From Bacillota bacterium (lineage in GTDB: Bacteria; Bacillota; Clostridia; Christensenellales; Borkfalkiaceae), in the NCBI GenBank assembly GCA_003343995.1, contig QAKE01000087.1:1-18331 (forward strand): a DNA stretch of 18,331 nt. The letters are read 5' to 3'. The notes below the pieces were generated by a model. It was given only the letters and a program-made list of their open reading frames with translations. It made no database searches and was not told where the DNA came from. A program made the translations under genes and the position numbers. Every line of letters begins with the position of its first letter. The first letter of the stretch is position 1. Positions 14,872 to 18,331 of this stretch are shown here, one piece after another.

Positions 14872-15836
14872 ATCCCTATATAATGATGTAGATTATTTGG
14901 AATGATTTTTTTCAGAACAACAATCAGCATAGATGTTAGTATCACTGTAATGATTATTCTTAACGACCAACTACTTATAGACATTTTACTCACCACAAAA
15001 CCTAATATATACATATGAACTAAATATATAGGAAAAGAAATACTTCCAATCCAAACTATCTGCTTATAAATGAAATTTTCTTTCTTGATAAAATTTTCAA
15101 TTTTCACATTAAAAAGAAATAATATTAATCCAAAAGCATACACAAATGCTGTTGGTTTAATTCCTACTCCCGAATGATAAACATATAATAAGTATTTAGC
15201 ACTAACACTAGATAATACTAAACCACATATTGTTATCAAAATAGGCCACCATAAAGAATAATTTCTGACTGAATATTTTCCCAAAATAATACCCAACATA
15301 AAAAACATGAACCAACAAGGAAGTGGACCTGCATACACTACAATCGGTAAAGATATTCCTTCAATTACAGTAAGCCGAACCATTAAGCCTACCCATATAA
15401 TTGACATTAAAGAACTTCCCCACATTATCTTGTTATATTTTGATTCTAAACGTAATACAAAAGGAAGAATCAAATAACATTGAATAATAAATACTATAAA
15501 ATAATATATTGAAAAACCACAAGAAAAGAAATTCACAATACTCTTGCCAATACCAACACCCCTATAAACAGCCAATATTAAAAGCGGTAATGACCAAAAT
15601 AGAGTTGGAACATAAACTTTAGGTATTTGTTTCCTCCAAAAAACAACATACTGATCTCTATCCTTGATAACCTTTTGTGAAAGAAAGAACCCAGAGACTG
15701 CGATAAAAAGTGGTACAGCTGCATTCAACACTTGCCTAAACAAAATATTATTATCAATCGTATAACAATGAATACCGATAACCATAATTATTGCTACACC
15801 ACGAAGAAAATCAAAATACAAATTACGATTTGTCAT
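14868..15836 (-). CDS. Membrane acyltransferase, acyltransferase-3 family
   Basis: A 322-residue polytopic membrane protein. The N-terminus NRNLYFDFLRGVAIIMVIGIHCYT holds the conserved R12 and H23 of the acyltransferase-3 family (OafA/WecH/YrhL type), followed by LNAAVPLFIAVSGFFLSQKV (37-56). Roughly ten hydrophobic helices follow. It probably transfers acetyl or another acyl group to a sugar hydroxyl of the polysaccharide. It is distinct from the acyltransferase-3 protein at 8565-9515, so two different positions may be modified. The start overlaps the wzx gene by 14 bp and the end overlaps the FrhB-like gene by 4 bp. Very AT-rich: a sampled 60-bp stretch near 15061 has only about 17% G+C. 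Confidence 0.9.
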   Translation of the reverse strand: MTNRNLYFDFLRGVAIIMVIGIHCYTIDNNILFRQVLNAAVPLFIAVSGFFLSQKVIKDRDQYVVFWRKQIPKVYVPTLFWSLPLLILAVYRGVGIGKSIVNFFSCGFSIYYFIVFIIQCYLILPFVLRLESKYNKIMWGSSLMSIIWVGLMVRLTVIEGISLPIVVYAGPLPCWFMFFMLGIILGKYSVRNYSLWWPILITICGLVLSSVSAKYLLYVYHSGVGIKPTAFVYAFGLILFLFNVKIENFIKKENFIYKQIVWIGSISFPIYLVHMYILGFVVSKMSISSWSLRIIITVILTSMLIVVLKKIIPNNLHHYIGI

Positions 15837-17364
15837 TTTTTATTCTTAATAATCGAAGTCCTTTATCAAGTAAAAGCATTCTTTCATGCTTTGTAATACC
15901 AATAAATAAACTAGTGACACTTACAGATAAAACACAAGTAAAGCCCACTGCAAAAAATCGCAACCAACCTTCCTCAATCTGCATGTGCACAAACATTGGC
16001 AATATGATTGAAACTATAACAGTACAAATAATAGGCGCATATATATTCTTCAAGTAGGCCCACATGGGAAGATTAATCAACTTTCTTAGCATGAACATCC
16101 TTGAAATCTGTGCTACAGATTCTACACAGAAATGAACAATAAAAACAGAATAAGCTGGTGCCCCCATCTTCAACACAATATAAGAAATGGGTAAAATTGC
16201 AAGCAAAATACCACCAACTACTGCTTGGTAGACTTTCACCTTCCCTGTAGCTTGATTCGCAATGATACAAGGATTTGCTGTTGTATAAACAAGAGAAATA
16301 CACAACATAATTTGAGCAAAAATGACTGTATGATCAGGTACAGTCTTTAGCCAAAGAGTCAAAAGAAAATTCGTTTCAAGTAAAACAGGCAATGCAATAA
16401 AAAACAACAGTAAAAAAGAAAATCTAGCACTTCGGAACATTAAACTATGCATCTGATCCAAATTACCTGCTGCATAGCTTTTTGTAATCTGCGGATTAAG
16501 TGCCATCTGGAAGTTCATTACAAACTGCAATACAGCTGACTGTACCTGAATTGCTATACCCCGTGCTGCATTAACTATAGGACCAAAGAATACATTCAAC
16601 ATCATATTAATCCCCTGAGTGTATAAAATAACTGCAAGACTCCCCCAAAAACTCCAACCTGCAAATCCTAGCATTTCCTTGATGAGATCGCTATTCCAAC
16701 GATGGATATAGGAAGATTCTTCAAAATGCCTCTTACAATAGGCTGCATAGACCAATCTGATTGAGAACTGTACCGCAAGAAGTAAAATCGCATAAACAAT
16801 AAGTTTATCAAAAGGGAAAAGCATTAATAAATAGACAACCAACAGTTTCAATACGACTTCGACTACTGAAATCATGGCAAAAGCCGACATCTTTTCATGG
16901 GCTACGATGTCAGCATTATAGGGTATTGACATGATATTCAAAACACAAACAATGATGGAACATTGATACACCCACATCGCTGCAATCATTCTATCCTCAG
17001 GAATCACCAACTTTTCCTGTAAAAACCATAAACCCACCGTCTCTCCAAGTATAACAATAAGGATAGAAATCATCGCATGAATCTGAAGTGAAGTGCTAAA
17101 CACTCTTTGAAGCCGTTCCTTATTTCCAGATCCGAGCTCAAAAGTTATATAGCGTTGAGTTGCAGCCACCATTCCTCCATTAATGAACGCAAACATGGAA
17201 ACAATACCTCCAACGACATTGTAGACGCCATAATCTTCAATTCCTAATACCTGAAGGATAACTCTTGATGTAAACAAAGATACCAACATCATCAAGAGCA
17301 TTCTTGCGTAAAGAAGAAGAGTATTTTTTGCTATTCGTTTATTATTTTCTGTATTATCAGACAT
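15823..17364 (-). CDS. wzx: Polysaccharide repeat-unit flippase (Wzx, MOP/PST superfamily)
   Basis: A 513-residue membrane protein with about 12-14 hydrophobic helices. The N-terminus NKRIAKNTLLLYARMLLMML (8-27) and then SLFTSRVILQVLGIEDYGVYNVVGGIVSMF is the hallmark of Bacteroidales Wzx proteins. The GGMVAATQRYITFELGSGN segment lies after the second helix. It moves undecaprenyl-diphosphate-linked repeat units from the cytoplasmic to the periplasmic face. It is the first polysaccharide gene in reading order, 45 bp after the metallopeptidase-like gene. In that 45-bp gap I see no convincing Bacteroidales promoter (TTTG and TAnnTTTG boxes at 19-21 bp spacing), so the operon promoter may lie further upstream. 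Length and topology are normal; no truncation is apparent. Confidence 0.95.
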   Translation of the reverse strand: MSDNTENNKRIAKNTLLLYARMLLMMLVSLFTSRVILQVLGIEDYGVYNVVGGIVSMFAFINGGMVAATQRYITFELGSGNKERLQRVFSTSLQIHAMISILIVILGETVGLWFLQEKLVIPEDRMIAAMWVYQCSIIVCVLNIMSIPYNADIVAHEKMSAFAMISVVEVVLKLLVVYLLMLFPFDKLIVYAILLLAVQFSIRLVYAAYCKRHFEESSYIHRWNSDLIKEMLGFAGWSFWGSLAVILYTQGINMMLNVFFGPIVNAARGIAIQVQSAVLQFVMNFQMALNPQITKSYAAGNLDQMHSLMFRSARFSFLLLFFIALPVLLETNFLLTLWLKTVPDHTVIFAQIMLCISLVYTTANPCIIANQATGKVKVYQAVVGGILLAILPISYIVLKMGAPAYSVFIVHFCVESVAQISRMFMLRKLINLPMWAYLKNIYAPIICTVIVSIILPMFVHMQIEEGWLRFFAVGFTCVLSVSVTSLFIGITKHERMLLLDKGLRLLRIKNDKS

Positions 17365-17409
17365 GAAAAATGTATTTTATTCGAGAATGAACAGAAAGAA
17401 AATAAGCCT

Positions 17410-17961
17410 TTATTCTAAAGACCATTTTAGTGTTACATTCCACAACCTTTTTACCATATTTTCTATTGCTTTGAGCATTATCTCTTCTTGCCCGGGAATG
17501 ATACGTACTTCTAAATTATGTTTAATCAACATTGCATTAGCGAATGCGTTAGCATCGATTTCCACACTTTGTGAGATGTTCTTTTGCCAAGAGTCGTCAT
17601 CTCCTTCATTTCTGATATAAGTAGAAAATTCTTGTTTCCAAGATAATATCGTAACTGGGAGTTCACTTGATCTTCCTGTTACTTCAAATTCTTCAATCAC
17701 TTTATGCTGATAAATATGCCTTGCTTCATGATATAGGATATATCGCAGGTCAAACTCTGCATCCTCACTGATGGAGTTTTTTATCCAATCCTCATTAATA
17801 TATAGAGTATAATTTTGCATCTCTGCCGCATTGTCAACAGTAGCGAAACGTTGTCCTATTGTTTCATATTGAAGCTCATACTGCGAACCATCTATACGCA
17901 ATACTTCACACGCTTCATCAAAATATGCTCTCAATTGAGCTTTTACTGAATCTTCTATCAT
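17410..17961 (-). CDS. Putative HExxH zinc metallopeptidase-like protein (ImmA/IrrE-like)
   Basis: A 183-residue soluble protein with RYILYHEARHIYQHKVI (73-89), which holds an HExxH zinc-binding pattern (H78, E79, H82), and a downstream SVEIDANAFANAMLI (132-146), whose glutamate or aspartate could supply a third ligand in the manner of ImmA/IrrE-type peptidases. No signal peptide or membrane segment is visible. ImmA/IrrE proteins usually cut a partner repressor; no partner gene is intact here, but a 35-codon remnant lies just upstream. The function and any link to the polysaccharide genes are unknown. It is the first complete gene from the right and reads in the same direction as the operon. 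It may instead belong to a DUF family of similar fold. Confidence 0.7.
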   Translation of the reverse strand: MIEDSVKAQLRAYFDEACEVLRIDGSQYELQYETIGQRFATVDNAAEMQNYTLYINEDWIKNSISEDAEFDLRYILYHEARHIYQHKVIEEFEVTGRSSELPVTILSWKQEFSTYIRNEGDDDSWQKNISQSVEIDANAFANAMLIKHNLEVRIIPGQEEIMLKAIENMVKRLWNVTLKWSLE

Positions 17962-17968
17962 ATTATTA

Positions 17969-18076
17969 TCAGTATATTTCTCTCAACTGATCCGCCATGT
18001 AATTCTCCACAACTGTTTCATTGAGCACAAGGTTTTCATCTTTCAAGAAGTTGTATTCAACGCCTATACGTTTATT
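17969..18076 (-). pseudogene. Possible 3' remnant of a gene upstream of the metallopeptidase-like gene
   Basis: Between a stop at 18079-18077 and the TGA at 17971-17969 one frame stays open for 35 codons. It reads NKRIGVEYNFLKDENLVLNE and then TVVENYMADQLREIY, which looks like ordinary protein sequence ending a gene, and its stop lies 7 bp before the next start. There is no ATG near its beginning (the only one is late). It could be the C-terminal end of a lost partner gene, cut off at the endonuclease-family gene. I do not recognise the family, and a chance open frame in 118 bp cannot be excluded. Confidence 0.3.
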
Positions 18077-18079
18077 TTA

Positions 18080-18331
18080 TCACATCGTCCCTTTCCAAAC
18101 CACCATATTATGGTCGCTATAAGATGTTTCCGGAGAATAGCATTCATAACCTTTCAACGATTCCGAATAGAAAACGTAATCAATCCGCCAAAGTTTGCAT
18201 AACTGACGGAAGGTATATTGGTAGCCACTTCCGCAATCACGGAAACCATCTGTCAGGCCTTTCCGTAACTGATGGTACGTATAAGAAGCGGGCGTATCGT
18301 TGAAGTCGCCACAAACCAATACCGGATAAGG
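18080..18331 (-). CDS. Endonuclease/exonuclease/phosphatase-family protein, C-terminal part (runs off right edge)
   Basis: The last 83 codons of an EEP-superfamily hydrolase. Visible catalytic elements are VLVCGDFNDTPASYTY (the G-D-F-N motif, with Asp and Asn of the active site), WRIDYVFYSE (the 'IDYIf' strand) and YSDHNMVV (the terminal D-H pair). The frame is open to the window edge, so the start is outside; a TTG at 18319 is not the true start. These enzymes cut phosphodiester bonds in nucleic acids or phospholipids; the substrate is unknown. Higher GC than the polysaccharide genes (about 48% in a sampled line) suggests it is part of the stable chromosomal flank. Confidence 0.88.
   Translation of the reverse strand, partial: PYPVLVCGDFNDTPASYTYHQLRKGLTDGFRDCGSGYQYTFRQLCKLWRIDYVFYSESLKGYECYSPETSYSDHNMVVWKGTM

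Noticed and set aside
17365..17409. Promoter for wzx in the 45-bp gap (TACATTTT resembles a TAnnTTTG box)
   Set aside because: It mismatches the -7 consensus, lies only a few bases from the ATG, and has no TTTG box at proper spacing.
17401..17414. Small hairpin AATAA/TTATT after the metallopeptidase-like gene as a terminator
   Set aside because: Only five A-T pairs with no convincing U-run; too weak to support.

Overview
The window is most of a surface-polysaccharide (capsule or O-antigen type) biosynthesis locus. Every gene lies on the minus strand, so the locus reads from right to left. The organism is most likely a gut Bacteroidales member (Bacteroides or Parabacteroides). This rests on gene content and style: a run of GT4 transferases, an FrhB-like Fe-S protein beside a pyruvyltransferase, a short PglC-type initiating transferase next to DegT and GNAT genes, low GC, very tight packing, and few Shine-Dalgarno sites. 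The species cannot be named from this sequence.

Right edge (about 18331 to 17410): the 3' end of an endonuclease/exonuclease/phosphatase-family gene with balanced base composition, a 35-codon open remnant with no good start, and a small HExxH protein that may be a Zn peptidase. These look like flanking or boundary genes. No upxY/upxZ-type regulator, chain-length regulator or invertible promoter was seen here.

Right block (17364 to about 9494), very AT-rich in parts: wzx flippase, membrane acyltransferase, a broken FrhB-like Fe-S gene, polysaccharide pyruvyltransferase, a GT4 glycosyltransferase, wzy polymerase and a hexapeptide acyltransferase whose 5' end is frameshifted.

Left block (9515 to 1), moderate GC: a second membrane acyltransferase, four GT4 glycosyltransferases, a PglC/WcfS-type phosphoglycosyl transferase, then a GNAT, a divergent DegT-like PLP protein, a FemAB/GNAT-like protein and the start of a second, canonical DegT aminotransferase that runs off the left end.

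Working model (inference): the phosphoglycosyl transferase loads a first (amino-)sugar phosphate on undecaprenyl phosphate, five GT4 enzymes extend it, acyl and pyruvyl transferases decorate it, Wzx flips it and Wzy polymerises it. The most notable signals are two broken genes. The FrhB-like gene contains a 16-bp perfect inverted repeat and a 19-bp direct repeat spaced 94 bp, whose collapse would rejoin the two halves in frame. The hexapeptide acyltransferase gene has lost one base. A 10-bp tandem repeat inside wzy could also act as a frame switch. I found no clearly unprecedented system: the locus type is known, and the oddities are in its decay and repeat features and in the amino-sugar module at its end.
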